In this document: positions 33,635 to 42,429 of the stretch, one piece after another
How the letters are laid out: each line of letters begins with the position of its first letter
How positions within the stretch are numbered: the stretch's first letter is position 1
Source: Dubosiella muris
GTDB taxonomy: Bacteria > Bacillota_I > Bacilli_A > Erysipelotrichales > Erysipelotrichaceae
Direction: 5' to 3'
NCBI RefSeq assembly: GCF_004793885.1
Contig: NZ_SRYG01000015.1
Location: 1 to 64,000, forward strand
DNA length: 64,000 nt
Program-made: the position numbers and the translations under genes
Notes under the pieces: model-generated
Databases searched by the model: none
The model's input: only the letters and a program-made list of their open reading frames with translations
Told to the model about the DNA's origin: nothing

Positions 33635-33670
33635 AAAAAAAAGAGAAGTTCCCAAATTGAACTCCTCTTT
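33635..33670 (-). terminator. Terminator after leuS
   Basis: AAAGAGGAGTTC and GAACTTCTCTTT pair with one mismatch, followed by eight T leftward. The remaining gap to the giant gene (33552-33634) is AT-rich; no convincing promoter was picked out. Confidence 0.8.
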
Positions 33671-33689
33671 GAAATCGTATTTTTACCGC

Positions 33690-36086
33690 TTAATTCGCGA
33701 CGATATTGACAACCTTGCCTTTGACGACAATGATCTTGCGAATCGTCTTGCCCTCCAAAAAGCGCTGAACGGATTCCAGAGCGCACGCGTCCTGCTTCAA
33801 CGTTTCCTCGTCCGTGTCGGCCGCGACTTCCATCTTGCCGCGCATCTTGCCGTTCACCTGAACGACAACCGTCACCTTGTCCTGCTTCAGAGCGTTTTCG
33901 TCGTACGTCGGCCATGGCTCGTACGCGAGCGTCTTGTCTTTGTGACAAACAGTCTGCCACAGCTCCTCGCCCAGATGCGGCGCGAAGCAAGCGAACATCT
34001 TGATAAATCCTTCCGCGTATGGACGATAAATCGTCTTCGTCTTATAGCAGTCGTTCACGAAAATCATCATCTGCGAAATCGCCGTGTTGAAATTTAGCGT
34101 GTCGATATCGCTGCCCACCTTCTTGACCGTCGCGTTGTACACCCGATCCAGCTTATGGTCGTTCTCGTCCGTGATTTGCGCAACCTGCGTAAACAGACGC
34201 CACACACGCTCCAGCCACTTGCGCGTACCGTCGATGCCTTGATCCGACCAAGGCAGTCCCGCCTCCAGCGGTCCCATGAACATCTCGTACACCCGCAGCG
34301 TGTCCGCGCCATGGGATACAACGATATCGTCCGGATTGACGACGTTACCGCGCGATTTCGACATCTTCTCGCCATTCTCGCCCAAAATCATACCCTGGTG
34401 GAACAGTTTCTGGAACGGTTCAGGCGTTGGCAAAATGCCTTGATCGTACAATACCTTGTGCCAGAAGCGCGAATACAGCAAATGCAATACCGCATGCTCC
34501 GCGCCACCCACATACAAATCGACCGGTAGCCAGTGCTCCAGCAGTTTCGGATCGCCGATGCACTCGTCGTTTTTCGGGTCGATATAGCGCAAGTAGTACC
34601 AGCAGCTTCCCGCCCATTGCGGCATCGTGTTCGTTTCCCGAACGCCCTTCACGCCATCAATTTCCACATGCAGGAAATCCGGGCAGTTCGCCAGCGGGCT
34701 CTCCCCCGAGTCGGCCGGTTTGAAATCTTCTGTCGCCGGCAGCTCCAGCGGCAGCTCCTCGATATCCACCGTCCGCATCGTGCCATCTTCCATATGGATA
34801 ATCGGAATCGGCTCGCCCCAGTAGCGCTGACGCGAAAACAGCCAGTCCCGCAGCTTGTACGTCGTCTTCGCCTCGCCAACTTTGTTTTCCTCCAGCCAGG
34901 CAATCATTTTTGTAATCGCCTCCTGCTTGTCCAGTCCGTTCAGCCAGTCCGAGTTGATGTGTACCCCGTCCTGGGTGTACGCCTCGTTCTCGACATCCCC
35001 GCCTTCCAGCACCGGAATGATCGGCAAACCGAATTTTTTCGCGAACGCGTAGTCGCGCGTGTCGTGGGCCGGCACCGCCATGATCGCGCCCGTTCCATAG
35101 CTTGCCAAAACGTAATCCGAAATCCAAATCGGGATCTTCTTGCCATTGACCGGATTGATCGCGTACGCGCCTGTGAACACGCCCGTTTTGTCCTTGTTCA
35201 AATCCGTCCGCTCCAAATCGGATTTCGTCTGGCAAACCGCCTTGTAGGCGTCCACTGCCTCTTTTTGCTCCGGCGTCGTGATTTGATCGACAAACGGATG
35301 TTCCGGCGCCATGACACAGTACGTCGCGCCAAACAACGTGTCGCAACGCGTCGTGAACACGGTGAACTCCGCGTCGTGTCCGTCGATTTTGAACACGACA
35401 TTGGCTCCCTGCGACTTGCCGATCCAGTTGCGCTGCATCTCCTTTGTCGATTCCGGCCAGTCCACCAGCTCCAAATCCTCCAGCAGACGCTCCGCGTAGT
35501 CCGTAATCTTCAGCACCCACTGGCGCATCGGCTTGCGAATGACCGGATAGCCGCCGCGCTCGCTCTTGCCGTCGATGACTTCCTCGTTGGCGAGCACCGC
35601 TTTCAGTTCCGGACACCAGTTGACCGGGATCTCGTCCACGTACGCCAGGCCGGCGTTGTACAGCTGGATGAAAATCCACTGCGTCCACTTGTAGTAGGAC
35701 GGGTCGCTTGTCGCGATCTCCCGGTCCCAGTCGTAGCTAAAGCCAAGCATCTTGATCTGGTCCCGGAAATGGTCGATGTTTTTATTCGTGAAAATCGACG
35801 GATGGTTGCCCGTCTGGATGGCGAACTGCTCGGCCGGCAAGCCAAACGAGTCGAACCCCATCGGATGCAGCACGTTGAATCCCTCCATCCGCTTTTTGCG
35901 GGCGATGATATCTGTAGCCGTGTAGCCTTCCGGATGGCCGACATGCAAGCCGTTTCCGGACGGATACGGGAACATGTCCAGCACGTAGTATTTCGGTTTG
36001 GAAAAGTCGGTCGTGTCGGTTTTGAACGTCTTCTCGTCCTCCCACACTTTTTGCCATTTCTTTTCCACGCTTTGATGATCGTACAT
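33690..36086 (-). CDS. leuS: Leucyl-tRNA synthetase
   Basis: 798 aa, typical bacterial LeuS. HIGH motif in [19 protein letters not shown] (about 37-55); editing domain in the middle; [13 protein letters not shown] is the KMSKS loop; C-terminal anticodon-binding region and LeuS C-terminal domain. Start ATG 36086 after GAGAGGAG. Controlled by a T-box leader. Lies downstream of comG but has its own promoter. Confidence 0.97.
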   Translation of the reverse strand: MYDHQSVEKKWQKVWEDEKTFKTDTTDFSKPKYYVLDMFPYPSGNGLHVGHPEGYTATDIIARKKRMEGFNVLHPMGFDSFGLPAEQFAIQTGNHPSIFTNKNIDHFRDQIKMLGFSYDWDREIATSDPSYYKWTQWIFIQLYNAGLAYVDEIPVNWCPELKAVLANEEVIDGKSERGGYPVIRKPMRQWVLKITDYAERLLEDLELVDWPESTKEMQRNWIGKSQGANVVFKIDGHDAEFTVFTTRCDTLFGATYCVMAPEHPFVDQITTPEQKEAVDAYKAVCQTKSDLERTDLNKDKTGVFTGAYAINPVNGKKIPIWISDYVLASYGTGAIMAVPAHDTRDYAFAKKFGLPIIPVLEGGDVENEAYTQDGVHINSDWLNGLDKQEAITKMIAWLEENKVGEAKTTYKLRDWLFSRQRYWGEPIPIIHMEDGTMRTVDIEELPLELPATEDFKPADSGESPLANCPDFLHVEIDGVKGVRETNTMPQWAGSCWYYLRYIDPKNDECIGDPKLLEHWLPVDLYVGGAEHAVLHLLYSRFWHKVLYDQGILPTPEPFQKLFHQGMILGENGEKMSKSRGNVVNPDDIVVSHGADTLRVYEMFMGPLEAGLPWSDQGIDGTRKWLERVWRLFTQVAQITDENDHKLDRVYNATVKKVGSDIDTLNFNTAISQMMIFVNDCYKTKTIYRPYAEGFIKMFACFAPHLGEELWQTVCHKDKTLAYEPWPTYDENALKQDKVTVVVQVNGKMRGKMEVAADTDEETLKQDACALESVQRFLEGKTIRKIIVVKGKVVNIVAN

Positions 36087-36322
36087 CTTGTTTTCTCCTC
36101 TCTCTCAAATAAAAAACGCCCTTAACCTATAAGGACGTTCATTCACGCGGTACCACCTTACTTCCCGCTCGCGCGGGCGCTTTGCTGCTCTTTATCGCAG
36201 AGCGTACGGATAGTTTTTCTATCCACTCCCCGGCGAGTTCGGCGTTTTCTCAACGTGGCCTTCCACCGCCCGGCCACTCTCTGGACATGATGGAAACACC
36301 TACTGCTCCGGTTCTATGCGTT
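36087..36322 (-). promoter_or_regulatory. T-box leader of leuS (specifier CTC)
   Basis: T-box motif GGTGGTACCGCG on the minus strand near 36159-36148; specifier CTC (Leu) in GAACTCGCC near 36238; terminator AACGTCCTTA/TTAAGGGCGTT with T-run at 36112-36140. Confidence 0.92.
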
Positions 36323-36328
36323 AGAAAC

Positions 36329-36357
36329 AAAATAGCATTTTTTCAGGATACCGTCAA
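36329..36357 (-). promoter_or_regulatory. Promoter of leuS
   Basis: TTGACG (36357-36352), 17-bp spacer, TATTTT (36334-36329). It starts 2 nt after the last comG stop codon. Confidence 0.75.
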
Positions 36358-36359
36358 GT

Positions 36360-36827
36360 CTAGATTGGCGTCTGCGGCTCGATGGACACAATCGCCTGAT
36401 CCGAGTAAAAGAAACGGATCACGATTGGAACGCCATCAAGCCGTTCATAGCGACATGCCACATACGTCTGCTCGTCGTCCAGCTCGACCCGGGTCCCGTC
36501 GATCCACACCTCCTTGTGCAAAACGAGAAGGTCGTCGCCATAGCCGCATTGGCGCACCACCGCGTTGTTTTCAATCATCGCCTTCACGTGTGAGAGGCAG
36601 CTTAGATCGAGCGTGGACTGGCGCATCGCCGCGTACAAGCCGGCACGCTGCACGCTGTACACCGACAAAAGCGACAGCAGCATGAGCGAAAACAAAAAGA
36701 GTACAAGCATTGTCTGGCTGGCGTAGCCGTTACGCGATTTGGAAGCGGCGCCCGTCGATTTCCACGAAAACGGCTTCCCCTTCTTCACAAAAGCGAACCG
36801 TTTCCACTTGCTCGTCCAAAATCTCAT
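36360..36827 (-). CDS. comGG: ComGG-like minor pseudopilin
   Basis: Up to 155 aa; the true start is uncertain because the first 33 codons overlap comGF in another frame. The segment RNGYASQTMLVLFLFSLMLLSLL looks like the pseudopilin N-terminal helix of ComGG. The rest is a small domain with WIDGTRVELDDEQTYVACRYE. Position as last gene of a comG operon supports the call. No ribosome-binding site was found for the ATG at 36827 or for later candidates (GTG 36785, ATG 36710); coupling to comGF translation is likely. Confidence 0.65.
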   Translation of the reverse strand: MRFWTSKWKRFAFVKKGKPFSWKSTGAASKSRNGYASQTMLVLFLFSLMLLSLLSVYSVQRAGLYAAMRQSTLDLSCLSHVKAMIENNAVVRQCGYGDDLLVLHKEVWIDGTRVELDDEQTYVACRYERLDGVPIVIRFFYSDQAIVSIEPQTPI

Positions 36828-37134
36828 AGCCGCCCCGCTTCACGAGCCGGCTTCCATCCTGCTCGATCGTAAACCGCTCGTGGCGCACCACCAGCTCGAT
36901 CCGCTCGCTTTCCACCTCGAGCGTCGTGGCCTGGGCCACAAAATGTCGCAGCTGCAAAATCATGAATTCGCGCTGGGTGTCGACCGGCTCGGCGACAAGC
37001 TTTTGCGCCACCCGCAAATACGCCGTCCCCACTTGCAGGCAGACGCTCACAACCAGCAGCGCCAACAGCGCCTCCATCATCGTAAAACCATTGCGTGTCG
37101 ATGGCTTCGATGCCGATTTGACTCGCTTTTTCAT
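36730..37134 (-). CDS. comGF: ComGF-like minor pseudopilin
   Basis: 134 aa from ATG 37134. Prepilin-type N-terminus RNGFTMMEALLALLVVS (cleavage after Gly by ComC-type peptidase), then the ComGF domain with VRHERFTIEQDGSRLVKRGG and a final beta-rich part. Minor pseudopilin of the DNA-uptake pseudopilus. The frame is open upstream to 37218, but that part is a shadow of comGE. Overlaps comGE by about 311 bp in a different frame, which is odd. Confidence 0.85.
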   Translation of the reverse strand: MKKRVKSASKPSTRNGFTMMEALLALLVVSVCLQVGTAYLRVAQKLVAEPVDTQREFMILQLRHFVAQATTLEVESERIELVVRHERFTIEQDGSRLVKRGGYEILDEQVETVRFCEEGEAVFVEIDGRRFQIA

Positions 37135-37222
37135 AAACCCGCATACCCTGGTTGAGCAAAGCGCACAAGATGGACAAAATGAGCAGCGCCAGCAGCGCGT
37201 CCTGAAGCAGCACCCCATTCAT
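36824..37222 (-). CDS. comGE: ComGE-like pseudopilin with anomalous 3' half
   Basis: 132 codons beginning at an ATG that overlaps the comGD stop (ATGA). The first 45 or so residues look real: MNGVLLQDALLALLILSILC is a pseudopilin-type helix, followed by NQGMRVYEKASQIGIEAIDT. After that the frame reads through comGF in another register with Gly/Ala/Arg-rich sequence that is not protein-like. Only 29 codons separate the comGE and comGF starts. Likely a comGE shortened by deletion, or one that no longer ends properly. A sequencing frameshift is also possible. Confidence 0.5.
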   Translation of the reverse strand: MNGVLLQDALLALLILSILCALLNQGMRVYEKASQIGIEAIDTQWFYDDGGAVGAAGCERLPASGDGVFAGGAKACRRAGRHPARIHDFAAATFCGPGHDARGGKRADRAGGAPRAVYDRAGWKPAREAGRL

Positions 37223-37602
37223 TCGATCCGAACGCGTCCCATTCCCAGCTGGAACACGATGCGCCGCTCGCTTCGCGAACCAAGGCATGTCGTCGAACCC
37301 CCTTTCGAAATATTGCCGTTGCCGTTGTAGGAAAACGCCAGCGGTGTGCACGCCATTTTTTCCGGAAAATCGTAGCGCGTGTCGCCAAATCGCGCGCTGT
37401 CCACGCCAATCTCGACCGTGATCGTTTCCTTGCTGGCGTAGGCATGCATCTGGGCCTGCAAACAAAGCGCCTTGATTTGCCGGGCCGCCAGCTCTGTCGC
37501 GTCGTAGCGCGGCAAGGCGATGGTCGAAAGCAGCCCCACAAGTAGCAGCACCATGAGCGTTTCCGTCATCGTGAACGCGTTATTGGGCGACGGCTTCGCC
37601 AT
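37219..37602 (-). CDS. comGD: ComGD-like minor pseudopilin
   Basis: 127 aa. Prepilin signal PNNAFTMTETLMVLLLVGLLSTIALP, then a globular domain ending GRVRIE. Overlaps comGC by 23 nt and comGE by 4 nt, so the operon is tightly coupled. Role: minor component of the competence pseudopilus at the membrane and wall. Confidence 0.85.
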   Translation of the reverse strand: MAKPSPNNAFTMTETLMVLLLVGLLSTIALPRYDATELAARQIKALCLQAQMHAYASKETITVEIGVDSARFGDTRYDFPEKMACTPLAFSYNGNGNISKGGSTTCLGSRSERRIVFQLGMGRVRIE

Positions 37603-37900
37603 GGACGATGGTCACCGCCGATCCATTCGGACACGCGTTTTGCCCTTCCTTCAAATAGCCCTGGCTGATCAGCTCCTCGATAGAGCCGGGCGTGCGTTCC
37701 TGGTCGATTTCGTAAAGCAGAATGGCCGAGTTGACGACCTCGACAAGCGCGCCGCACCCTTTGGCGCGGATGATCTTTTCCTTTTGCTGCAAATTGGGCA
37801 GCGTCAAAAGCAGAATGATCGCGATAATTAGCATGACCACGAGCATTTCAAGCAAAGTGAATCCGTTTTTCGGATTCGTTGGTTTCGTTTGTGTTTTCAT
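37580..37900 (-). CDS. comGC: Major competence pseudopilin ComGC
   Basis: 106 aa. Classical type IV prepilin motif KNGFTLLEMLVVMLIIAIILLLTLPNL with Glu5; soluble C-terminal domain with KGCGALVEVVNSAILLYEID and a second Cys (NACPNG), giving the disulfide usual in ComGC. Nine nucleotides after comGB. Confidence 0.93.
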   Translation of the reverse strand: MKTQTKPTNPKNGFTLLEMLVVMLIIAIILLLTLPNLQQKEKIIRAKGCGALVEVVNSAILLYEIDQERTPGSIEELISQGYLKEGQNACPNGSAVTIVHGEAVAQ

Positions 37901-37909
37901 CGTTTCACC

Positions 37910-38806
37910 TCAAATCGTATACAACACATTCAGCGGCGAGAGCAGGATTTCGTACGCCACAAAGACGAGAATCCCGACACAGCTGTACGAAAGCAGCTGA
38001 AGCAGGCGCACCCCGTCGTCTTCGAGCTTTTTCATCCGCTTCTCGCTTCGCCGCAAATACAAGCCCAGCATCGCCTCCATATCCATGCTTTCCATGCCAA
38101 GCTCGACAAACGTCAGCAAATCCGGATCGAGCGCGTCCATCGCCTCCAGCAGCGTCTGGCCGCTTTCCAGCCGGTCGACGATTTGGCGGGCGTAGTACGC
38201 GATCCGGCTGTCGTTTTCCAGCCGGGCCAACACGTAAAACGCGTCTTTGGTGGACAGGCGCGCCTTCATTAGCGGTCTAAGCAACGTGGCCATTTGCAGC
38301 GAAACCCATTTTTTCATCCAGGATCGCGTGCGAAGACGGCGTTCGATCCATTCTTGCGCCGGCAGCAAAAACACGTAGCCAAGAAACGCGAAGAAGCCTG
38401 CCAGCCCCGCCAGCAAGACGTTCATAAAAAATTTCAGCAAGGAAAGCGCCGTCCCGAAATCTTGGGCGTAGGCGGCCATTTGGGGATAAATCAGTTGAGA
38501 AAAAAAGTAAATCATCGCGAAGGAAAATAAAAAGACGAAAATCGAATAGGCGCATCGCCGTCCAAAAGAGCGAAACGCTTTTTGGGCGTGGCCGTCGTAC
38601 TCGAGCGCGACGCGATGGGCGTTTGCGAGCGACAAGGAAGGCGCCAGCAAACGTAAAATGGAAAAATACGGTTCGTCGCCCTGGCATAAAATCTCGAGCA
38701 GGTCTTCCCCGCGATCGAGGCGTTCGAGCAGCGCGTCGGCCGCCCGAAACGAAAGACGGACGCGTTTTTTGATCGGCGTTCCGTGCGCTCCCAAGGTGAC
38801 GAACAT
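37910..38806 (-). CDS. comGB: Competence inner-membrane protein ComGB
   Basis: 298 aa from ATG 38806 (start uncertain; no good ribosome-binding site, a TTG at 38827 is possible). GspF/PilC-type assembly protein with two T2SF domains and three main membrane segments (SIFVFLFSFAMIYFF; LLAGLAGFFAFLGYVFLL; LLQLLSYSCVGILVFVAYEIL). The second domain contains ELGMESMDMEAML. The reading frame extends another 57 codons into comGA, but that part is a shadow of the ATPase gene. Confidence 0.88.
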   Translation of the reverse strand: MFVTLGAHGTPIKKRVRLSFRAADALLERLDRGEDLLEILCQGDEPYFSILRLLAPSLSLANAHRVALEYDGHAQKAFRSFGRRCAYSIFVFLFSFAMIYFFSQLIYPQMAAYAQDFGTALSLLKFFMNVLLAGLAGFFAFLGYVFLLPAQEWIERRLRTRSWMKKWVSLQMATLLRPLMKARLSTKDAFYVLARLENDSRIAYYARQIVDRLESGQTLLEAMDALDPDLLTFVELGMESMDMEAMLGLYLRRSEKRMKKLEDDGVRLLQLLSYSCVGILVFVAYEILLSPLNVLYTI

Positions 38807-38813
38807 ATCGATC

Positions 38814-39809
38814 TCATCTTTGGAGATCGAATAAGTCGACGCGCGCCTGCTCGTCCTCGATCGAATGGCGGGCAAGGGCTCGTTCAATTTTTTGAGCCAG
38901 CGTCGCGTGGTTTGGCGAATACGCCTTTGTTTGGATGATGTGGAATATTTCTTTCCGCTCGGCAATTTCATATACACACTCCTTTGAGCCGTCGGGTTTT
39001 TTATACAGCCGGGAAGCGAACATGCCGCTCAAAATGCCGGCCAGTTCAAATGGCTCGACCCCGAAATCGAGCAGGCGGATCACGGCTTCCCGAATCGTGC
39101 CCGCGTGCAGCGTGGACACGACCATGTGTCCGCTCAGCGCGGCGTTCACGAGTTTTTTCGCGCAGTACGCGTTGCGAATCTCGCCAATATACAAGATGTC
39201 GGGATCGTGGCGCATGAGCTCTTCGATACCTTTTTCGTAGCCGAAGCCTTCTTGTTCGTTGATTTGAAGCTGGAGATACAGCGGGTCCGCGATTTCGACT
39301 GGATCTTCCAGTGAGACGATCTTTTGGCGGTTCGCGCGGGCGATTTCATGGAGAATGGCGTGGATGGTGGTCGTTTTTCCGGAATTGGTTGGCCCGCATG
39401 CCAAATACAACCCTTGTCGAAGACGGCATAAGGAGCGCATGAACGCGATGGCTTGCGGATCGGATGTTAATTGTTCGATTTTCAAATCGACCTGGCAGGA
39501 TAGCAGTCGAAGGACGGCGGTTTCTTTGTCCTGATTGTGAATGACGGATAGGCGGCAGTGAATTGGTTCGCCGCGAACTTCGATGGAAAAAGACCCGGAC
39601 TGGGGCGCTTTGGGCGCGGCGAGGTCGAAATCGGCGATGTATTTCAAATACGACAAAACGGCCGGACCCCAACGATCCTGACGGATTTCAAGCATTCCGT
39701 CGATCGTGCGCAGTTTCATGGAAAAATCATCACGGGTTTTTAAAAAGTGAATGTCGCTTGCGTGATGGTCAAGCGCGAAAACGAGCAGCTGCTCAATGGA
39801 TTCCTTCAT
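38814..39809 (-). CDS. comGA: Competence traffic ATPase ComGA
   Basis: 331 aa. GspE/PilB-family ATPase that powers pseudopilus assembly. Walker A CGPTNSGKTTTIHAIL (Thr/Asn replace usual residues within the GxxxxGKT frame), Asp box SLEDPVE, Walker B DPDILYIGEIRN (Glu in GEIR), His box STLHAG. The zinc motif of longer family members is absent, as in other ComGA. First gene of the comG operon; ATG 39809 after AAGGGGG. Confidence 0.93.
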   Translation of the reverse strand: MKESIEQLLVFALDHHASDIHFLKTRDDFSMKLRTIDGMLEIRQDRWGPAVLSYLKYIADFDLAAPKAPQSGSFSIEVRGEPIHCRLSVIHNQDKETAVLRLLSCQVDLKIEQLTSDPQAIAFMRSLCRLRQGLYLACGPTNSGKTTTIHAILHEIARANRQKIVSLEDPVEIADPLYLQLQINEQEGFGYEKGIEELMRHDPDILYIGEIRNAYCAKKLVNAALSGHMVVSTLHAGTIREAVIRLLDFGVEPFELAGILSGMFASRLYKKPDGSKECVYEIAERKEIFHIIQTKAYSPNHATLAQKIERALARHSIEDEQARVDLFDLQR

Positions 39810-39835
39810 TTTCCCCCTTTCTAAGATTCCCGTTC

Positions 39836-39865
39836 TCCACCAGGGGGGTGGAGGATTTCATTATA
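39836..39865 (-). promoter_or_regulatory. comG promoter and 5' hairpin
   Basis: A TATAAT -10 lies at 39865-39860 leftward, without a clear -35, as often seen for activator-dependent promoters. In the leader, CTCCACC and GGTGGAG (39854-39836) form a 7-bp hairpin with loop CCCCT, which is complementary to the AGGGG of the comGA ribosome-binding site. Confidence 0.5.
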
Positions 39866-39890
39866 CGGGAGCGAGGGACAAAATGTCCAC

Positions 39891-39926
39891 AAAAAAAGAT
39901 GCCGTTTTTTTTCTTTCGACATCTTT
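39891..39926 (-). terminator. Terminator after cpsB
   Basis: AAAGATGTCG pairs with CGGCATCTTT, with T-run leftward. It also isolates the comG promoter. Confidence 0.8.
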
Positions 39927-39934
39927 ATACACAA

Positions 39935-40744
39935 TTAACGCCGCAGCCAGGTCCGGCTTTTTTTGAAAAAAGACGTTTGCGGCTCCACTTTTTGATCCGG
40001 ATCCAAATCGTGCACTTTCCGGTTCAGCAAAATGCGCAGCGGGTTGTTGTAGAACAACTCCGTCGCCCACGCCTCGCCAACCCGCTCCACGACGGTTTCG
40101 TGGATATCGGACAAAATCGCCACCCGGTGGCCGCTGGCCCGATGGGTGTCGGTGCACACCAGATGCGCGTATCCGTTTTCGAGCAATGTCCACGCGTTGT
40201 TTTGAATGGTCGATCCATGCAGTCCTTGCAGCGAGGTCCGGTTGATCTGGAAGACATAGCCTTTATTTTTCCAGTCTTCGATAATGTCCATGTCCAGCCC
40301 TTCGTGGAAGTAGCGTTCGACGTGCGCGATGACCGGGATCATGCCGCGCACTTCAATTTCATACAAGTAATCGTTGTACGCGCTAATCGTGTGGATATCG
40401 CGCTGGACATCGAATTCGCACAACAAATAGCACGAGTTGTTCAGAGTTTGGTACCAGCCCTCGTCAAGCAGGCGGATGAACGACTCGTTCATGAACATTT
40501 CCCCGCCCGAATAAATTTTGATGCCGTACGAGTCCGCCAGAGCGGCGAGCTGTTTTTGACGGGCGAAAATGGCTTCGACAAGCGAATCGTCAAGCTGTCC
40601 GCCGACAAAGTGCGGCGTGGAGCAAATGGCGACCAGCCCGTCCTGGGCGGCCGCGCGAAGCGACGCGTTGGCGTCGTCCCGATCCGGCATGCCGTCGTCA
40701 ATGCCCCAGGCGACATGCGAGTGCATGTCGATAAAGCTAGGCAT
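39935..40744 (-). CDS. cpsB: CpsB/YwqE-type tyrosine-protein phosphatase (PHP fold)
   Basis: 269 aa. PHP-family metallophosphatase that dephosphorylates bacterial tyrosine kinases controlling polysaccharide export. Metal-binding motifs are in place: IDMHSHVAWGIDDG (residues 5-18), STPHF, IAHVERY and CTDTHR. ATG 40744 overlaps the end of cpsC by 8 nt. No tyrosine kinase (CpsD) gene is adjacent, so its substrate must be encoded elsewhere. Confidence 0.9.
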   Translation of the reverse strand: MPSFIDMHSHVAWGIDDGMPDRDDANASLRAAAQDGLVAICSTPHFVGGQLDDSLVEAIFARQKQLAALADSYGIKIYSGGEMFMNESFIRLLDEGWYQTLNNSCYLLCEFDVQRDIHTISAYNDYLYEIEVRGMIPVIAHVERYFHEGLDMDIIEDWKNKGYVFQINRTSLQGLHGSTIQNNAWTLLENGYAHLVCTDTHRASGHRVAILSDIHETVVERVGEAWATELFYNNPLRILLNRKVHDLDPDQKVEPQTSFFKKSRTWLRR

Positions 40745-41495
40745 CGAGATCCGGAAGCTGGCAAAGTACCGGAATGCCTAAGTACTTCTCCGCTTCCTCT
40801 TTGTTTTTGAGGCGCTTGTCCATCACGACCTGGAGAACGACGTACAAGCATCCCAATCCAAATCCCAATACGGCGCCGATGAGCGCGTTGCGCTTCACAT
40901 GCGGTCCGACCGGCACGAAGGAGAGCTTCGGCTGGTCGACGATTTCAATGTTTCGAACATTGAGCGTGTCCTTCATCAGCTCGATGAACGTGTTCACGGT
41001 CGAAGACACGATGTTTTTCGACAATCTGGCGTCCTCGGTCACCGCGGTGATCGTGACAAGCGTCGTGTTGGCCGTGTTCGTGACGCTTAGCGCGTCGGCC
41101 GCCTCCTGCGAGGAGCCAAGTCCTGTGTCTTTGGCTACCCGCGACATGATATTGTTTTGCTTGATCAGCGTCATTACGTTGTTGATGAGCTTTTCATTGG
41201 AGTTCATCGAGTTGACATCGACGTATCCGGCATCGGAAACCATTGGTGTCAAAAAGATGGAAGCCGAAGAAGAATACGTCTTGGGAATGAGCAGTTTTGT
41301 GCCGACTCCTCCAAGCACACCGCATAAAACCGTCAAAACGACGAGCAGCATCGCGTGCTTGCGAAGCATCGTCCACAACTCATGCAAGTCGATCGTGATC
41401 TCATCCGAATCTTCCACGGGTTCCTGATATACCGGCTGGGCTGCCATCATGCTGGCCCGTCTTAACGAAGTGTTTTTCTTATATCTGTTTGGCAT
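40737..41495 (-). CDS. cpsC: CpsC/Wzz-type polysaccharide co-polymerase
   Basis: 252 aa. Two membrane helices (about 47-69 and 205-228) flank an extracellular domain; layout and the ITIDLHELWTMLRKHAMLLV start are typical of Wzz/CpsC modulators. The C-terminal tail (KRLKNKEEAEKYLGIPVLCQLP) matches the region that activates the partner BY-kinase, which is not encoded here. Start after GGGAAGGAATCT. No glycosyltransferase or flippase genes lie nearby. Confidence 0.9.
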   Translation of the reverse strand: MPNRYKKNTSLRRASMMAAQPVYQEPVEDSDEITIDLHELWTMLRKHAMLLVVLTVLCGVLGGVGTKLLIPKTYSSSASIFLTPMVSDAGYVDVNSMNSNEKLINNVMTLIKQNNIMSRVAKDTGLGSSQEAADALSVTNTANTTLVTITAVTEDARLSKNIVSSTVNTFIELMKDTLNVRNIEIVDQPKLSFVPVGPHVKRNALIGAVLGFGLGCLYVVLQVVMDKRLKNKEEAEKYLGIPVLCQLPDLDA

Positions 41496-41614
41496 AGATT
41501 CCTTCCCTTCTCTTTTCTGTGCGCATAAATCCCTTCCAGATCCACAAACTTAATATTTTCAACGTATCGCACTTTATTCTACCATCATACTTCGGCGAAA
41601 TAAAGACTGAAAGT

Positions 41615-41642
41615 TAAAAAAGCTCGATGAAAACCGAGCTTT
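41615..41642 (-). terminator. Terminator after the sortase gene
   Basis: AAGCTCG and CGAGCTT pair, with T-run leftward. Confidence 0.85.
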
Positions 41643-41650
41643 TCTTTGGC

Positions 41651-42406
41651 CTAGCGCGCGACTTCCTCCACTTCGATCGCGTTGACAAGCCAGCGTTGAT
41701 CCGACCCCACGCCAACACACGTCGAAAGCGTGAGCACCTTGTCGTCTTGTGCGATATTCAAATCCCGGTTTGTGATCGCCCCCGGCGTGCTACGCAGCTC
41801 GTCGACATAGTTTTGGAAATCGGTCGGATCGTTGAACTGGTAGTTTCCCAAAATGTAGCGGTCATCGAAGGTCACGCAAGAGAAGATTTGGTATTGGATC
41901 GTTTTGGAAGGCGTGTATACGTAAATGTACGGGTTTTCCTGCAAGAACGCCTCGTCTTTGTATTTTTGCAAGTCAGAGAACATCGCGTCGTACGACTGAT
42001 CGTCCGAGAACACGGTATGGCCGTACATAACAGTCACTGGATCGCTAAAATCTTTCGCGTTGTACTTTTCAGTGTAAATCGAACCCGTCTCGTTCGTTTC
42101 GCCGCGCAACGTCGTCGTCAAGTATTTCGCGTCGTCCTCGCTTTGCATGATGGGGTAATCGACGGATGTGTTTGGAATGTAAATCCAGCCAATCACGTCC
42201 GGATTGATTTCATCCAGCTCGGCGAAGTCGATTGTTTTCGCCATTGGATCGTCGGCGTCGGCCACCACGCTTTTTTGCACTTCCGAATATTCTTCCTGGG
42301 CTTTTCCAACTTCTTTTTCTTTCGAGCTCGAGCAGCCGGACAGCACCAGCGCGAACGCCATGAGTCCCAAAGTCAAAAACCGCAGCCTTTTTTTCATTCT
42401 CATCAT
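41651..42406 (-). CDS. Class B sortase with lipoprotein signal
   Basis: 251 aa. Sortase transpeptidase. The class B signature NPDVIGWIYIPNTSVDYPIMQ is present, with catalytic His in MYGHTVF, Cys in LSTCVG and Arg in SDQRWLV. The N-terminus (MAFALVLSGCSSS) reads as a lipobox, so the enzyme would be lipid-anchored after cleavage, whereas most class B sortases use a plain N-terminal helix. ATG 42406 follows GAGAGG; an ATG three codons later is possible. Probably co-transcribed with the upstream LCP gene (23-nt gap). Confidence 0.92.
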   Translation of the reverse strand: MMRMKKRLRFLTLGLMAFALVLSGCSSSKEKEVGKAQEEYSEVQKSVVADADDPMAKTIDFAELDEINPDVIGWIYIPNTSVDYPIMQSEDDAKYLTTTLRGETNETGSIYTEKYNAKDFSDPVTVMYGHTVFSDDQSYDAMFSDLQKYKDEAFLQENPYIYVYTPSKTIQYQIFSCVTFDDRYILGNYQFNDPTDFQNYVDELRSTPGAITNRDLNIAQDDKVLTLSTCVGVGSDQRWLVNAIEVEEVAR

Positions 42407-42429
42407 TTTCTACCTCTCGTTTCCTTTTC

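Noticed and set aside
34533-36125. A 530-codon open frame on the plus strand opposite leuS
   Set aside because: It is an antisense shadow of the well-supported leuS gene; the sequence is rich in Arg/His/Val and has no start signals.
37131-37541. Additional open frame across comGD/comGE
   Set aside because: It is a shadow frame; comGD is clear in the other register and the alternative translation lacks pseudopilin features.
38941-38977. Upstream start of comGB within comGA
   Set aside because: The first 57 codons would overlap the ATPase gene and give Ser/Arg-rich non-family sequence; a start near 38806 is more plausible.
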